A DNA stretch of 64,000 nt from Pseudovibrio axinellae (GTDB lineage: Bacteria > Pseudomonadota > Alphaproteobacteria > Rhizobiales > Stappiaceae). Below, one piece after another: positions 1 through 9,581 of this stretch. Under the pieces are notes generated by a model. That model searched no databases, had not been told where the DNA came from, and saw only the letters and a list, made by a program, of their open reading frames with translations. Where the stretch lies: assembly GCF_900110875.1 (NCBI RefSeq), contig NZ_FOFM01000002.1:248001-312000 (forward strand), in the 5' to 3' direction. The stretch's first letter is position 1; each line of letters opens with the position of its first letter. Made by a program: the position numbers and the translations under genes.

Positions 1-189
1 GTGACAGCCAGTTACTTCGAAAAATGGGGCGCGCAGAAAGACAGGCTGATCATCAAGCAATCAGGTGATCCCAACAATCATGTTATTGCCGGAGATTTAT
101 ATAGTCCGGGCAACAACATTATCGTGACAAATAAGATTATGACGTGGCTGAGTACAATGGGCATTCAGGGTCTTAGCGAAAAACTCTGA
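1..189 (+). CDS. Alpha/beta hydrolase, C-terminal fragment (cut by window edge)
   Basis: Only the last 62 codons are visible; the reading frame is open to the first base, so the GTG at position 1 is probably internal. The fragment contains the motif SGDPNNHVIAGDLYSP, which carries the His expected for the Ser-Asp-His triad of alpha/beta hydrolases of the serine aminopeptidase/lysophospholipase type. A closely similar C-terminus is found about 1 kb downstream (near 1035-1190) in a decayed paralogue, which shows that the two genes arose by tandem duplication. The substrate cannot be told from this fragment. Confidence 0.6.
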   Translation: MTASYFEKWGAQKDRLIIKQSGDPNNHVIAGDLYSPGNNIIVTNKIMTWLSTMGIQGLSEKL

Positions 190-329
190 TTACAGCGCAA
201 GAGAGTCCTTCCAAAGAGCTTCATACTTATTGTTTTTGCCAGCTTCCCCTCACTCGTTTCTTTGCCATGGCCCATTCAAGCCAAAGAGCGTCTTAGGCGA
301 AAGCTTAGCGCTTATCTCCTCAAAACACG

Positions 330-1244
330 TCTCCCACATGCTTCGATTTAATACTTCTGCCAAGGGGGGATGAATTTCTAGACCTCCGCCAGGGCACCGC
401 TAAGCGAATTATTTGGTTCGACGATAAAAAAGATAGCAAAACCCCACTGTCTATCATCTATATACCTGGTTTTTCAGCAAGCAGTTATGCGATCCATCCT
501 GTTTCAGGCCGCGTCGCACATGCAATGGAAGCCAACCTTTATTACACTCGGCTGACAGGACACGATCGCACCGGCGAAGCTTTGGCTGAAGCTACCTTAT
601 ATGACAGGATCAACGACCTTGCAGAAGCCGTCGAAATTGGTCGCCAAATCGGTGAAAAAATAATCATTGTATCCACCTCAACAGGCGCAACGTTGTCGGC
701 ATGGCTTGCCATGCAAGGCCACCACTGAATGAAGATGTCGCGGCAATGGTGTTTCTCTCGCCAAACTTCGGCTTAAAAGCTGCAGGAGGCTTTCTCCGCG
801 ATATACCATTTGCAAGAAAGTATGTGCCTTTGGCCCTAGGCAAAGCTCGAACATTGTTCACCAAGCCGTCAAAAGCAGAACGGCTTGGGTGGGCCCATCA
901 GCTATCCAAACGTGGCATTCCTACCGTTGGCAGCATCTATCACCGTTGTGCAGGAGTAAGATCCTGTAAAAGCAACTGCTCCATCGCTATTTATCTATAG
1001 CGAGAAAGATGAAACCGTTGACGCAGCCTTGACCGATATACACTTTGAGAAAGGAGGCGCGCACAAGCAGAGACTGATCGTTGCAACATCAGGTGATCCG
1101 AACAACCATGTCATCGCAGGCGATATCCTCAGCCCACAAAACAATGACCTCTTGGTTTCAACTATAGTGGAATCGCTTAACGCCAACCATCGGCTCCTGC
1201 AAGTGATAAACGGGCAAGTGCTCTTTTGCCCGTCCACCCCTTAA
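330..1244 (+). pseudogene. Decayed alpha/beta hydrolase, tandem paralogue of the gene at the window start
   Basis: Hydrolase-like protein can be read only by changing frame. One frame from about 333 to 715 gives IIYIPGFSASSYAIHP (oxyanion region), YYTRLTGHDRTGEALAEA and the nucleophile region IIIVSTSTGATLSAWLA. A second frame from about 715 to 925 gives LNEDVAAMVFLSPNFGLKAAGG. The first frame resumes near 930, meets an in-frame TAA at 957-959, then runs through LFIYSEKDETVD and SGDPNNHVIAGDILSP to a stop at 1244. So there are at least two frameshifts and one nonsense codon. The GxSxG elbow has also changed (Ser at the first Gly position). The 5' limit is uncertain. The intact relative is probably the gene entering at position 1. 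Confidence 0.75.
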
Positions 1245-1253
1245 ACAGAGAGC

Positions 1254-1931
1254 CTAGTGCGAATAATCTCGCACTCCAAAAACAGCAGAACCAACGCGAA
1301 CATGGGTGGCCCCGTGCTGCACAGCTATCTGATAATCTGAAGACATTCCCATTGAAAGCTTTTTCAAACCATTCCGCTTCGCAATCTTCTCAAGCAAAGC
1401 AAAATGCATACCTGGAGCTTCTTCAACTGGCGGAATACACATCAAACCTTCTATCTCAAGACCCAACTCATCGCGACACTTCGCAATGAAATTGTCAGCC
1501 TCTTTGGGCGCTATCCCTGCTTTTTGCTCTTCTTCCCCGGTATTAACCTGAATAAACAGCTTAGGGTGCTTCTCTTGCTTATCCATTTCGGTCTTCAGCG
1601 CCTGAGCGATTTTTTCTCGGTCAACAGTATGAATCACATCGAAGGTCTGGACAGCTTCTTTAGCTTTATTGGACTGTAGCGGGCCGATCAGGTGTAATTC
1701 GACACCTTCAAACTCATCACAAAGCTCTGGCCACTTCCCCATCGCTTCCTGAACACGGTTCTCACCAAATACGCGTTGTCCTGCTTCTAATACATGCTTA
1801 ATAGCTGATGCTTCAAAGGTTTTCGAAACTGCAATCAAGGTTGCAGAGCCACTTGGACGCCTGGCATCCTTCTCAGCTTTTTCAATATTTTCCTTCACCT
1901 CTTTGAGGCGTTGTGCAGCTGCATCGCTCAT
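1254..1931 (-). CDS. YggS/PROSC family pyridoxal phosphate homeostasis protein
   Basis: A 225-residue cytosolic PLP-binding protein of the YggS family, which buffers free pyridoxal phosphate and has no known catalytic activity. The PLP lysine lies in LIAVSKTFEA, and further family blocks are FGENRVQEA, LHLIGPLQSNKAK, FIQVNTGEEEQKAG and the C-terminal SMGMSSDYQIAVQHGATHVRVGS. An upstream extension is possible, but the ATG at 1931 is preferred: it has GGAG about 9 bases ahead and gives the usual family length. The gene converges on the hydrolase pseudogene and is divergent from leuS, with about 210 bp between them that should hold both promoters. Confidence 0.93.
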   Translation of the reverse strand: MSDAAAQRLKEVKENIEKAEKDARRPSGSATLIAVSKTFEASAIKHVLEAGQRVFGENRVQEAMGKWPELCDEFEGVELHLIGPLQSNKAKEAVQTFDVIHTVDREKIAQALKTEMDKQEKHPKLFIQVNTGEEEQKAGIAPKEADNFIAKCRDELGLEIEGLMCIPPVEEAPGMHFALLEKIAKRNGLKKLSMGMSSDYQIAVQHGATHVRVGSAVFGVRDYSH

Positions 1932-2144
1932 TTCAAACTCCAGGCAAAAATTGATGGTGGGCACATGAAATGCGCGTACCAAGGCCCAAAAGCAAGAGTA
2001 GTTGCACACCATTGAGAAATTTCTGACAAATCTCCTAGGTTTTTCCTTTGCCTACCGCTTGACCAAGCTGGTAATTTCTGGTGACAGTCCGAACAAACGT
2101 AATTTGCTTTTTCGAGACAAAAAATCAAACACACGGCGGAATAA

Positions 2145-4757
2145 ATGGCTACGGATAGGTATAATGCACGCGCAACGGAAGCGCGCTGGCAAAAAGTATG
2201 GGACGAAAAGAACGTCTTCGAGACGGACAACGATGATCCGCGCGAAAAATACTACGTACTAGAGATGTTCCCTTACCCATCCGGTCGTCTACACATGGGG
2301 CACGTGCGCAACTACTCCATGGGTGATGTGGTTGCACGCTTCAAACGCGCACGCGGCTACAACGTTTTGCATCCGATGGGTTGGGATGCATTCGGCATGC
2401 CTGCAGAAAACGCAGCGGCTGAAAAGAAAGTGCACCCAAAGGGCTGGACCTACGACAACATTGCAGCAATGCGCGGCCAGTTGAAGACAATCGGCCTGTC
2501 GTTTGACTGGAGCCGCGAATTCGCAACCTGCGATGAAGACTACTACGCACAGCAGCAGGCGCTGTTCCTGGACTTCTTGGAAGCTGGCTTGGTTTACCGC
2601 AAAAACGCAAAGGTAAACTGGGATCCGGTCGACATGACCGTTTTGGCAAACGAACAGGTGATCGACGGCAAAGGCTGGCGCTCTGGCGCAGAAGTTGAAC
2701 AGAAAGACCTGACCCAGTGGTTCTTCAAGATCTCTGATCATTCCGAAGAGCTGTTGGAAGCAATCGACACTCTGACCGAATGGCCTGAAAAAGTTCGTCT
2801 CATGCAGAAGAACTGGATCGGCAAATCTGTTGGTCTGAAAGTCAATTTCGAGTTGACCGAAACAGCTCCAACCGGTGATGAGACTCTGGAGATCTTCACG
2901 ACCCGTCCAGACACGCTGTACGGCGCGTCCTTCATGGGCCTGTCACCAGATCATCCAATTACGCAGAAACTGGCTGAAGACAACGCAGAATTGCAGGAGT
3001 TCATTGCTGAATGTCGCCGCATCGGCACGACAGCTGAAGCAATTGAAACCGCCGAAAAGCTTGGCTTCGACACTGGCCTGCGCGTCAAACATCCGCTGGA
3101 TCCATCTTGGGAGCTTCCAGTCTACGTGGCAAACTTCATCCTGATGGATTACGGCACAGGCGCGATCTTCGCATGTCCTGCACACGACCAGCGCGATCTG
3201 GACTTCGCTCACAAGTACAAACTGCCAGTCACAGCAGTTGTGCTGCCAGAAGGTGAAGACCCGGTCACATTCGACGTTGGCACCGAAGCTTACACCGGCG
3301 AAGGATCCATCTTTAATTCCGAGTTCATGGACAGCATGTCCATCGAGGATGCGAATAATGCTGTTTCTGACAAGCTGGAAGCGCAGAGCACCAAAGGCAA
3401 ACAGCAGGCACACCGCGAGACCAACTACCGTCTGCGCGACTGGGGTATCTCCCGTCAGCGCTACTGGGGTTGTCCAATCCCTGTCATCCACTGTGATGAC
3501 TGTGGTGTTCAGCCTGCGCCAAAAGAAAGCCTGCCAATCGTTCTGCCCGAAGACGTCACGTTCGACCGTCCGGGCAACCCGCTGGATCGCCATCCAACAT
3601 GGCGCAATGTGAAATGCCCATGTTGTGGCAAGGATGCTCAGCGTGAAACCGACACCATGGATACCTTTGTGGATTCCTCTTGGTACTTCGCGCGATTCAC
3701 CGATCCAAAGAACAGCAATCCGACCGATCCAAAGGTTGCCTCTGAGTGGCTGCCAGTTGATCAGTACATCGGTGGCATCGAGCACGCGATCCTGCACCTG
3801 CTCTACTCTCGCTTCTTTGCACGCGCCATGCAGATCACCAAGCATCTGGATGTGAAGGAGCCATTCAAAGGCCTCTTCACACAGGGCATGGTGAACCATG
3901 AGACCTACAAGGATGTCGATGGAAAATGGATAACACCAGCTGAGATCAACATCATCAGCACCGAAGGAGACAGAAAGGCCGTTCACGCAGAAACCGGCGC
4001 TCCTGTCACCATTGGTTCTATCGAAAAGATGTCCAAGTCGAAGAAGAACGTTGTTGACCCAACCGACATTATCGACACTTACGGCGCTGATACAGCTCGT
4101 CTCTTCGTTCTGTCTGACAGCCCGCCAGAGCGTGACATCATCTGGACTGAAGACGGTGTCATCGGTGCATGGCGTCACGTACAGCGCGTATGGCGTATCA
4201 TTGGTGAAGTCTCAGAAAAAACTGAAGCCAACATCGCAAAGCCTGCTGAGTTCAGTGATGAAGCAACAGCCCTGCGCCGTGCTTCTCATAAAACTCTGGC
4301 TGCCATCACAAAAGACTTTGATGGCCTTGGCTTCAACCGTGCTGTTGCCCGTCTTTATGAGTTCACCAACGCGATCAGCAAGGCGCTTCAGGCAGACCTG
4401 TCCAAACCGGACATGGCGTATGCTCTGCGCGAAGCAACTGGCTTCCTCCTGCAGCTCATGGAACCAATCACACCTCACCTTTCTGAGGAATGCTGGTCCA
4501 TGCTTGGCAATGAAGGACTGGTATCCACATCAAACTGGCCAGCTATCGAAGAGGATCTGCTGGTAGAAAACACCATTACGCTTCCGATTCAAATCAATGG
4601 GAAGAAAAAAGGTGAGCTTTCTGTAGCAAGAGACTCTTCCAAAGAGCAGGTAGAAGAAGCTACTCTGGCACATGAGGCTGTTCAGAAAGCTCTGGATGGC
4701 AAGGCCCCACGTAAAATCATCGTGGTACCTCAGAGGATTGTAAATGTCGTTGTTTGA
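2145..4757 (+). CDS. leuS: Leucine--tRNA ligase
   Basis: Class I aminoacyl-tRNA synthetase that charges tRNA-Leu. The 870 residues are typical for bacterial LeuRS. The HIGH signature appears as HMGH at residues 50-53 after [10 protein letters not shown], and KMSKS near residue 628. Between them lie the editing domain ([28 protein letters not shown]) and a zinc-binding insertion ([15 protein letters not shown]). The start has GGCGGA six bases upstream. The last codons overlap the start of lptE by 14 bp, so leuS, lptE and holA are read as one operon, the usual alphaproteobacterial order. Confidence 0.98.
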   Translation: MATDRYNARATEARWQKVWDEKNVFETDNDDPREKYYVLEMFPYPSGRLHMGHVRNYSMGDVVARFKRARGYNVLHPMGWDAFGMPAENAAAEKKVHPKGWTYDNIAAMRGQLKTIGLSFDWSREFATCDEDYYAQQQALFLDFLEAGLVYRKNAKVNWDPVDMTVLANEQVIDGKGWRSGAEVEQKDLTQWFFKISDHSEELLEAIDTLTEWPEKVRLMQKNWIGKSVGLKVNFELTETAPTGDETLEIFTTRPDTLYGASFMGLSPDHPITQKLAEDNAELQEFIAECRRIGTTAEAIETAEKLGFDTGLRVKHPLDPSWELPVYVANFILMDYGTGAIFACPAHDQRDLDFAHKYKLPVTAVVLPEGEDPVTFDVGTEAYTGEGSIFNSEFMDSMSIEDANNAVSDKLEAQSTKGKQQAHRETNYRLRDWGISRQRYWGCPIPVIHCDDCGVQPAPKESLPIVLPEDVTFDRPGNPLDRHPTWRNVKCPCCGKDAQRETDTMDTFVDSSWYFARFTDPKNSNPTDPKVASEWLPVDQYIGGIEHAILHLLYSRFFARAMQITKHLDVKEPFKGLFTQGMVNHETYKDVDGKWITPAEINIISTEGDRKAVHAETGAPVTIGSIEKMSKSKKNVVDPTDIIDTYGADTARLFVLSDSPPERDIIWTEDGVIGAWRHVQRVWRIIGEVSEKTEANIAKPAEFSDEATALRRASHKTLAAITKDFDGLGFNRAVARLYEFTNAISKALQADLSKPDMAYALREATGFLLQLMEPITPHLSEECWSMLGNEGLVSTSNWPAIEEDLLVENTITLPIQINGKKKGELSVARDSSKEQVEEATLAHEAVQKALDGKAPRKIIVVPQRIVNVVV

Positions 4758-5346
4758 TCGCCCTGCTAAATCAGGTCGCCCTTCCCGCCGGGTTCTACTC
4801 GGCGGGGCAACAATTGTTGCGGGTGCACTTCTTCTTTCTGGTTGCCAATTTCGCCCCCTTTATGGAGTTAGCCCGAACCTGACTACTGATGGTTCTGAGC
4901 AAACCCCGACGGTCCAGAACCGCATGGCGGCGATCTCTATGGAATTTCCAGGTTACGGAGATTCAAGTTCGATTAAACGCATCAACCAAGTGTTGAGGAA
5001 CGAACTTATCTTCGCATTTAATCGCGGTGGAGAAGGTCTTCCTTCACAGTACCGGTTGGAAATCCTGACAGATAAACGCCGTGCTGAGGTGGGTGTTGAG
5101 CAGCTGGCTGACGTCCCAACAGCTTACAACATTACGCTCAACACAAGTTTTGTGCTCTCAGATATTGCAACAGATCGAACGCTCTACACCGGGCGATCCT
5201 TTGCTTCAGCATCCTTTGACTTTTCAAGTCAGCGTTTTGCCAACCTGCGGGCAGAAAGAGATGCAGAAAACCGTGCCGCTAAGGTTGTCGCAGCAGATAT
5301 CAACACCCGCATCGCAAGCTTCTTTGCCACGCATCCTGTAGAATAG
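4744..5346 (+). CDS. lptE: LPS-assembly lipoprotein LptE
   Basis: Outer-membrane lipoprotein that plugs the LptD barrel and helps place lipopolysaccharide in the outer leaflet. An N-terminal basic stretch, a hydrophobic segment ([20 protein letters not shown], residues 16-35) and a lipobox LSGC with Cys35 mark it as a lipoprotein. The FRPLYG motif right after the Cys is typical of alphaproteobacterial LptE. Its 200 residues fit the family. The start overlaps leuS by 14 bp and holA follows after 7 bp, so translation is probably coupled. Family assignment rests on the short FRPLYG motif and the context, since LptE sequences diverge strongly. Confidence 0.9.
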   Translation: MSLFDRPAKSGRPSRRVLLGGATIVAGALLLSGCQFRPLYGVSPNLTTDGSEQTPTVQNRMAAISMEFPGYGDSSSIKRINQVLRNELIFAFNRGGEGLPSQYRLEILTDKRRAEVGVEQLADVPTAYNITLNTSFVLSDIATDRTLYTGRSFASASFDFSSQRFANLRAERDAENRAAKVVAADINTRIASFFATHPVE

Positions 5347-5353
5347 GACCATT

Positions 5354-6394
5354 ATGGTAGCCCTCAAAGCTGCTGAGATAGACCGATATATCGCCAACCC
5401 GCCAGACTCTGTAAACCTCATTCTTGTTTATGGGCCTGATACCGGGTTGGTCAATGAGCGTGCGCAAGCACTCATTTCAAAAGCTGCAGCAGAGAATGAC
5501 GACCCCTTCTCACAAGTAAAGTTAGACGCAGCTGACATCGCCGCAGACCCAAGTCGGCTGATCGACGAAGCGCTGACAATCCCTCTTTTTGGCGGTCGGC
5601 GAACCATTTGGGTTCGTGAGAATGGAACAAAAAGCGTGCTGCCAGCAGTTGAAACGCTCCTTAAGAACAACGACTTCTCAGCGTTCGTGGTCATAGAAGC
5701 GGGCGATCTCAAAAAAACGGCAGGTTTGCGCAAAAAATTTGAGTCCAGCAAAACGGCTATCGCGATCCCCTGCTTCGCAGACACCATCAAAGACGTAGAC
5801 CGCCTTATTGACGAAGAAACGCTCTCAGCAGGCCTCCAAATAACCAAGGAAGCACGCAATTCGCTACACACCTTACTAGGTGCTGACCGCATTGCCAGCC
5901 GCGGCGAGCTGAAAAAGCTATGCCTTTATGCGATGAAAGATAATCGTATTGAGGTACATCACGTCGAAGAGATTATTGGTGATGCATCTGCATTTGCAAT
6001 GGATGAGTTGATTGATGCTGCAGCTCTTGGTGACACAGTTACACTGGACCATGGCCTGGAGCGCCTCTCAGCCTCAGGGACGGACGCCGGCGTAATTGCA
6101 TCTCAAGCTCTTCGCCACTTCCAAATGCTACACCTGTGCCGTTTAAAAGCCAATCAACGTATTCCTGTAGAAGATGTGATCGGCGGCATGCGGCCACCCA
6201 TTTTCTGGAAACGTCGTGCAAAGATCGTCAGACAGGTTGAAGTCTGGAACGAAGATTTTCTAGAACGAGCACTCATTCGCCTGAATGATACTGTTAAAGA
6301 CGCTCGCTTAAATGCAAATCTGTCATTCGCAATTGTTTCACACACCCTACTGGCGATCGCACAGGTCGCGAAAGCTTCTAACAGGCGACGCTAA
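5354..6394 (+). CDS. holA: DNA polymerase III subunit delta
   Basis: Clamp-loader delta subunit, which opens the beta sliding clamp. The 346 residues fit HolA, with the N-terminal AAA+-like fold lacking a true Walker A (LILVYGPDTGLVNERA), the conserved DPSRLIDEALTIPLFGGRRTIWVR block, and a C-terminal collar domain (ASQALRHFQMLHLCRLKA; MRPPIFWKRR). Third gene of the leuS-lptE-holA operon, 7 bp after lptE. Confidence 0.94.
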   Translation: MVALKAAEIDRYIANPPDSVNLILVYGPDTGLVNERAQALISKAAAENDDPFSQVKLDAADIAADPSRLIDEALTIPLFGGRRTIWVRENGTKSVLPAVETLLKNNDFSAFVVIEAGDLKKTAGLRKKFESSKTAIAIPCFADTIKDVDRLIDEETLSAGLQITKEARNSLHTLLGADRIASRGELKKLCLYAMKDNRIEVHHVEEIIGDASAFAMDELIDAAALGDTVTLDHGLERLSASGTDAGVIASQALRHFQMLHLCRLKANQRIPVEDVIGGMRPPIFWKRRAKIVRQVEVWNEDFLERALIRLNDTVKDARLNANLSFAIVSHTLLAIAQVAKASNRRR

Positions 6395-6432
6395 TACTTA
6401 CGACTTGAGATAATAAGATATCGAGGTTCGTT

Positions 6433-6992
6433 ATGCATGTGAAAGGCAGACATATATTTTTGATAGGCCCCGGAGGTGTCGGAAAAAGCACTGTAGGTCC
6501 ATATCTTGCGCAAAATCTATGTTTGCCGTTTCATGATCTAGATGATTACTTCTGCGCTAACATATCCAACATAAGAAGCTTCATAGCCCAGTATGGCTAT
6601 GGCGGTTATGTTCGGCAAAACTCTTATTGTTTCTTCGACATGATGAACTCAGCAAAGCATGAGGCTGTTTTTGCTCTTTCCTCTGGCTTCCTGATCGAAG
6701 AGAAAGAAAATCAATTTGTAAAAAAAACCAGCAGGCTGTACGTTCCTTGGGTACAACGGTTTTATTAACCCCTGCGCACGACGTCGAGACTGCAACCGAC
6801 ATCGTTGTAAAACGACAAGTCAGTCGAGGGTTCGACTTAGAGCCAGGAAATGAACGACTTAAATTTCTTAGTCGGATCGAAATCTATAAATCCCTAGCTG
6901 ATCACATAGTGCGCTCCGCTGATGAACCGCAGCTCGTTGCAGATAGAATACAAAAACAGCTATCAAAAGAGATCGCTCTTTACCAAATTTAG
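6433..6992 (+). CDS. Shikimate-kinase-like P-loop protein, reading frame split at an A8 run
   Basis: Two reading frames join into one kinase-like protein of about 186 residues. The first (6433-6768) has Walker [10 protein letters not shown] at residues 12-20, then FHDLDDYF (Asp pair as in shikimate kinases) and YGGYVRQNS (like the shikimate-binding GExxFRxxE region). It then hits A8 at 6720-6727. The -1 frame continues [16 protein letters not shown]..., [17 protein letters not shown] and [10 protein letters not shown], matching the lid and C-terminal helix of the family, and stops at 6992. In the original frame translation ends at 6768 with a foreign-looking tail. The GGG loop of true AroK is replaced by SSGF, so shikimate itself may not be the substrate. 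Either a recent frameshift, a sequence error, or programmed slippage: the in-frame codons are GTA AAA AAA ACC. Confidence 0.7.
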
Positions 6993-7008
6993 TTTTGCCT
7001 CCGAATCT

Positions 7009-7045
7009 AAAAAGGCCGCGCCTCAATTCAGGGACACGGCCTTTT
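7009..7045. terminator. Bidirectional rho-independent terminator
   Basis: Inverted repeat AAAAGGCCGCG / CACGGCCTTTT with one mismatch, flanked by A and T runs. It lies between the ends of the convergent kinase-like gene and parB, and can serve both. Confidence 0.8.
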
Positions 7046-7067
7046 CGTCATCTTAAAGCGGGAACAA

Positions 7068-7967
7068 TCAGTTCTGGATGCCCAGCAAGCGGCAAACTTC
7101 GTCTAACTGCTCCACATTCTTGTACTTGATCTTAAGCTCACCAGTGCCCTTTTCAGTCTTGTGAGCAATAGCCACCTTAAGACCCAGACCATCAGCCAAA
7201 CGCTTTTCTAACGCACGTGTATCCGCATCCTTCTCAGGCTTCGGAGCAGCCTCTTTTTTCTGGAACAAGTCAGGGTTCTGAGCCAGACGCTCTGCATCAC
7301 GAACTGTAAGCCCCTTCTCCACGATCAACTCAGCCAAAGCTGCAGGATCTTCTGCAGTGATCAACGCACGTGCATGACCCGCGGTGAGAAGCCCTTCTGC
7401 AAGATAGTCTTTCACAGAGTTTGGCAGTTTCAGCAAACGCAATGTGTTGGCGACATGACTGCGGCTCTTGCCTATTACCTTTGAAAGCTCGACCTGGCTG
7501 TACTGGAACTCTTCTATAAGTTGATCGTAACCCAAAGCCTCTTCGATAGGATTTAGGTCTGCACGCTGAACATTTTCGATGATTGCAAGTTCAAGCGCTT
7601 CTTGATCAGTCACCTCACGAATAACTACCGGGGCATCATGAAGTCCTGCTTTCTGGGCGGCCCGCCAACGACGTTCACCAGCGATAATCTCGAAGTAACC
7701 AGGTTTATTCGGACGAGGACGAACCAAAATTGGCTGTACAATCCCCTTTTGCCGGACTGACTCAGTCAGGTTATTGAGATCATCTTCTAAGAATGATTTT
7801 CGAGGGTTCCGTGGGTTTGGTTTAAGGTATTCAATCGGCACCTTCCGCACGTCACGGCTTCGTTCTGTCGTGGATACAGCTGGCTCTGAGTTCACATCCC
7901 CCAACAGTGTAGCAAGGCCGCGCCCTAGTCGCTTATTGCTTCGCCCTGCTTCCTCAGTTTTTGCCAT
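7068..7967 (-). CDS. parB: Chromosome partitioning protein ParB
   Basis: Centromere-binding CTPase clamp that loads at parS, spreads and works with ParA to segregate origins. The 299 residues hold the N-terminal CTP-binding/ParB domain (PRNPRKSF near residue 55; GERRWRAAQ near 98), the helix-turn-helix that reads parS (YSQVELSKVIGKSRSHVANTLR) and a C-terminal dimer domain. The N-terminus RLGRGLATLLGD resembles the ParA-stimulating peptide of chromosomal ParB proteins. It follows parA by about 107 bp on the same strand, within a cluster of parS-like sites. Confidence 0.97.
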   Translation of the reverse strand: MAKTEEAGRSNKRLGRGLATLLGDVNSEPAVSTTERSRDVRKVPIEYLKPNPRNPRKSFLEDDLNNLTESVRQKGIVQPILVRPRPNKPGYFEIIAGERRWRAAQKAGLHDAPVVIREVTDQEALELAIIENVQRADLNPIEEALGYDQLIEEFQYSQVELSKVIGKSRSHVANTLRLLKLPNSVKDYLAEGLLTAGHARALITAEDPAALAELIVEKGLTVRDAERLAQNPDLFQKKEAAPKPEKDADTRALEKRLADGLGLKVAIAHKTEKGTGELKIKYKNVEQLDEVCRLLGIQN

Positions 7968-8074
7968 TTCAATTCCACCTATCTACATCCAAAAGAGCCT
8001 CGGAGTCGAAGGCTCTTTCCCGCACCGTTTGCGGGCCAAATATCAAACTCTTTTAAGTATAAGCGGCAACCTGA

Positions 8075-8902
8075 TCAGGCAGCCGCCATTCGCATGTCAC
8101 GTTCACGCTGAATAATTTCGGAAGCAAGTCGTAAATAAGCCTGTGAACCAGAACACTTCAAATCATAAAGCAAAGCTGGCTTACCGTAGGATGGAGCCTC
8201 AGAAACACGTACGTTACGAGGGATCACAGTATCATAGACGGCATCACCCATCGTTTCGCGAACATCCTGCACAACCTGGCTAGAAAGGTTATTACGGCTA
8301 TCGTACATCGTAAGAACAATGCCATGAATGCTCAGTTCAGGATTGAGAGACTGCTTTACCTGTTCAACCGTGCTGAGCAACTGACTAAGGCCCTCAAGAG
8401 CAAAAAACTCGCACTGAAGCGGCACCAGAATACTGTGAGATGCAGCCAAGGCATTGATAGTTAACAGGTTTAGAGACGGTGGGCAGTCAACAAGAACATA
8501 GGAATATCCTTGTGCGCGTCCTTCTTCAGCCTCCTGAGCCATACCTGAAATAGCATTACGTAGACGGAACGTACGATCAGCGGCAGCTGAGATTTCCAGT
8601 TCGACCCCAAGTAAATCCATAGTTGACGGAGCGATCCACAAACGAGGTACAGCCGTTTCCAAAATAGCTTGCTCAAGTGTGGAGTCACCGCTCAAAACAT
8701 CATAAGTGGAGTATTCGCGGTCAACCCGATCGATACCAAGACCAGTGGAGGCATTACCCTGCGGGTCAAGGTCAATAATCAGTACGCGCTCGCCAATAGC
8801 AGCAAGCGCAGTGCCAAGATTGATGGCTGTTGTCGTTTTGCCTACGCCACCCTTCTGGTTGGCTATAGTCAAGACACGTGGAGATTGCGGCAGTAAGCTC
8901 AT
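8075..8902 (-). CDS. parA: Chromosome partitioning ATPase ParA
   Basis: Deviant Walker-type ATPase that forms the nucleoid gradient pulling ParB-parS complexes. KGGVGKTTTAINLG near residues 17-30 has the signature lysine; DLDPQGNASTGLG is Walker A' and VLVDCPPSLNLLTINAL is Walker B. Its 275 residues and absence of an N-terminal DNA-binding extension indicate the chromosomal (Soj) class rather than a plasmid ParA. The ATG lies 15 bp after the rsmG stop, so it is probably cotranscribed with mnmG-rsmG. Confidence 0.97.
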   Translation of the reverse strand: MSLLPQSPRVLTIANQKGGVGKTTTAINLGTALAAIGERVLIIDLDPQGNASTGLGIDRVDREYSTYDVLSGDSTLEQAILETAVPRLWIAPSTMDLLGVELEISAAADRTFRLRNAISGMAQEAEEGRAQGYSYVLVDCPPSLNLLTINALAASHSILVPLQCEFFALEGLSQLLSTVEQVKQSLNPELSIHGIVLTMYDSRNNLSSQVVQDVRETMGDAVYDTVIPRNVRVSEAPSYGKPALLYDLKCSGSQAYLRLASEIIQRERDMRMAAA

Positions 8903-8917
8903 CCGACAGCACCCTAG

Positions 8918-9580
8918 TTAGTTGGTTTTTGGATCAATTTTTGAAAGGACCAAAACGCGACTTAGCGGATCTACTAGACTTACTTTTTCTACCAGATCAA
9001 TCGACCAGTCGGCAGATGCTTCTTCGATTTCCCGACGAAAATCTCGTCCTTTGTGGAAAACAGCCTTTGCGCCCCCTTGCACAAACTGCGATGAAAACCC
9101 ACAAAGAATCGGTAAGGAAGCCAAAGCACGGGCAGAAACACCTTCAATTGGCGTATCCCAATCTTTCGTAACGGCTTCGATTCTACCCGCATGAACTTTA
9201 GCATTACAACCAGTTTCTCGCGCGACTGTCCGCAAAAATGCGGCTTTGCGTTGGTTACTTTCAACCATGTTCACGATACCAGCGTCGCCTTCTTGTTTCA
9301 GGAGTATAGCCGTCACAAGGCCTGGAAAGCCTGCTCCACTACCAAAATCAATCCAATTGCGTGCCGCCGGTAAGCTTCGCTGTATCTGGATAGAATCAGC
9401 GACGTGCCTCATCCAGATATCATTCATCGTAGATGGCGCGATGAGATTCTGTGCCGGTTGCCACTTTTGGACTAAGTCCACATAAATGCTTAGCCGCTCA
9501 AACGTTTCACGTGAAACATCATTATACATACGCATCACAGGCGTAATCTGGCTGTAATCAGCCCTATTTTCAAATGACAT
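8918..9580 (-). CDS. rsmG: 16S rRNA (guanine-N7) methyltransferase RsmG
   Basis: SAM-dependent methyltransferase of the GidB family that modifies a G in the 530 loop of 16S rRNA. The SAM motif is WIDFGSGAGFPGLVTAILL, and MVESNQRKAAFLRTVARE and SARALASLPIL follow. The ATG at 9580 starts one base after the mnmG stop (9582) and is preferred over an earlier in-frame non-ATG codon. The N-terminal NDVSRETFERL is encoded across a perfect parS-type palindrome (9504-9517), a feature known in several bacteria. Second gene of mnmG-rsmG-parA-parB. Confidence 0.95.
   Translation of the reverse strand: MSFENRADYSQITPVMRMYNDVSRETFERLSIYVDLVQKWQPAQNLIAPSTMNDIWMRHVADSIQIQRSLPAARNWIDFGSGAGFPGLVTAILLKQEGDAGIVNMVESNQRKAAFLRTVARETGCNAKVHAGRIEAVTKDWDTPIEGVSARALASLPILCGFSSQFVQGGAKAVFHKGRDFRREIEEASADWSIDLVEKVSLVDPLSRVLVLSKIDPKTN
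9504..9517. promoter_or_regulatory. parS site (perfect palindrome) inside rsmG
   Basis: GTTTCACGTGAAAC, a perfect 14-bp palindrome matching the core of the universal bacterial parS site bound by ParB. It lies within the first codons of rsmG, about 1.5 kb from parB. Confidence 0.9.
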
Positions 9581-9581
9581 A

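Noticed and set aside
2943-4178. Long open frame on the minus strand inside leuS (411 codons)
   Set aside because: It lies fully opposite a certain LeuRS gene, has no family-like motifs, and is Cys/Trp-rich as antisense frames often are.
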